From NCBI GenBank assembly GCA_022495005.1, contig JAGYXB010000135.1, positions 1,116,001-1,180,000 of the forward strand: a stretch of 64,000 nt of DNA. The letters are read 5' to 3'. The notes below the pieces were generated by a model. The model searched no databases and was not told the origin of the DNA. It was given only the letters and a program-made list of their open reading frames with translations. The stretch is from Rhyacophila brunnea (lineage: Eukaryota > Arthropoda > Insecta > Trichoptera > Rhyacophilidae). The position numbers and the translations under genes were made by a program. How positions within the stretch are numbered: the stretch's first letter is position 1; the number at the start of each line of letters is the position of its first letter. Shown here piece by piece: positions 63,303-64,000 of the stretch.

Positions 63303-64000
63303 AAAAGATGATTTATTTAAAATAAAATATTTATCGCTTATAGTGTAGTAAGAGATTTCAAATATGGTGTAGACTGTAGACAATGTAAAGAATATAATTA
63401 TTAAGATTTACATATTTTTTTTGAGGCATGTGTCATATTTTCACGTAATAGTTGTGCATCACTTGTATAGGTGAACCTTCGATGCTCGGCGAACCACAGC
63501 CTTATTGGGGAGACGGCAGGAATAGATGATTGTACCTATCGTGTTTTTGGAACACTTCACCAGTTTTGGGTACTGGCCAAATTGGAGGTTGGAAATTCAA
63601 AGGAGACAAGGAGGCAGACCAACGAATGAGGGGAAAAAACCAAGGGCAAAAACCGATATGCACACGGCTGATTGCATTGCCAAACTTTAACCGGCATTTT
63701 GGAATGAATATATGATTTTTTTGGTGCGTCTGTTAATAAATTTTGGCAAAATACGGGATATTTATTTTATTATTTATTACCAAGCCAAGAATAATAATAC
63801 ATTACAATATTACGAAAAAATCAGAAAAATAATTCATACAGTCATTTATTTTGTGAGATAATATTCTGTTTAAAATATTAGTATAACGATAATAAATAGT
63901 AATAAAAGAAAAAACACAAATTACATTTTTTATGAGCAAATAAATTAGGTATATAATATTTATTATTTATGCATACAAACCAATTAGCTTTATTTTATAA
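63303..64000. other. AT-rich DNA with a GC-richer patch
   Basis: The patch at 63425-63705 has a 61-codon plus-strand frame (63530-63715), rich in Gly, Lys and Gln, without recognisable features. The window ends in AT-rich DNA. Confidence 0.35.

Noticed and set aside
1..64000. Endogenous viral or bacterial gene insertions
   Set aside because: No capsid, polymerase, integrase with LTRs or bacterial operon signature was seen; the coding relics identified are transposon-type.

Overview
The window is AT-rich (roughly 70% or more A+T by eye) eukaryotic nuclear DNA. No complete host protein-coding gene can be supported. There are no long ORFs, no bacterial-style operons, and many decayed transposable elements. 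Recurrent taggtacctac-like words, runs of ataat/tatta, insect-type Helitron ends, TTAA-flanked miniature elements and a transposase relic of a kind common in aphids together suggest an insect, most likely a hemipteran such as an aphid. The organism call is an inference.

Layout, left to right. 1-5187 is AT-rich with one tRNA-like relic and a small GC island. 5188-6072 holds two copies of a TTAA-flanked miniature element in opposite orientation. 7096-8092 is a non-autonomous Helitron (minus strand) with an internal minisatellite, next to a second Helitron-like 5' end. 8330-8640 is a non-LTR retrotransposon relic. 12.8-13.7 kb carries two tRNA-like sequences and a miniature inverted-repeat element. 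17-25 kb is AT-rich with tRNA-like relics, GC islands near 19.1 and 21.3 kb, a 141-bp element with a 5-bp direct repeat, and a third TTAA element. 26.5-34.4 kb has several GC islands and two more reverse-transcriptase C-terminal relics. 36.2, 45.0 and 50.4 kb hold short open stretches bounded by splice-like signals on the minus strand, the best candidates for host exons. 47831-50154 is a whole decayed DNA transposon with terminal inverted repeats, repeated copies of the TIR core just inside the ends, and a broken DDE-like transposase. 57041-58878 is an internally deleted Helitron that still shows the N-terminal part of its Rep-helicase ORF, split by a frameshift. 59156-59526 is the fourth TTAA element. 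62.5-63.3 kb has another inverted-repeat element and a 187-bp tandem duplication.

The recognisable content is therefore mobile-element archaeology: Helitrons, a DDE-type DNA transposon, piggyBac-like miniature elements, other inverted-repeat miniature elements, tRNA-like SINE relics and truncated non-LTR retrotransposons. Between them lie GC islands of unknown role that may be exons, promoters or conserved non-coding elements of a gene with very long introns. I found no new multi-gene system. The best leads are the candidate exons and GC islands, the subterminal TIR-like repeats of the 48-50 kb element, and the Helitron minisatellite.
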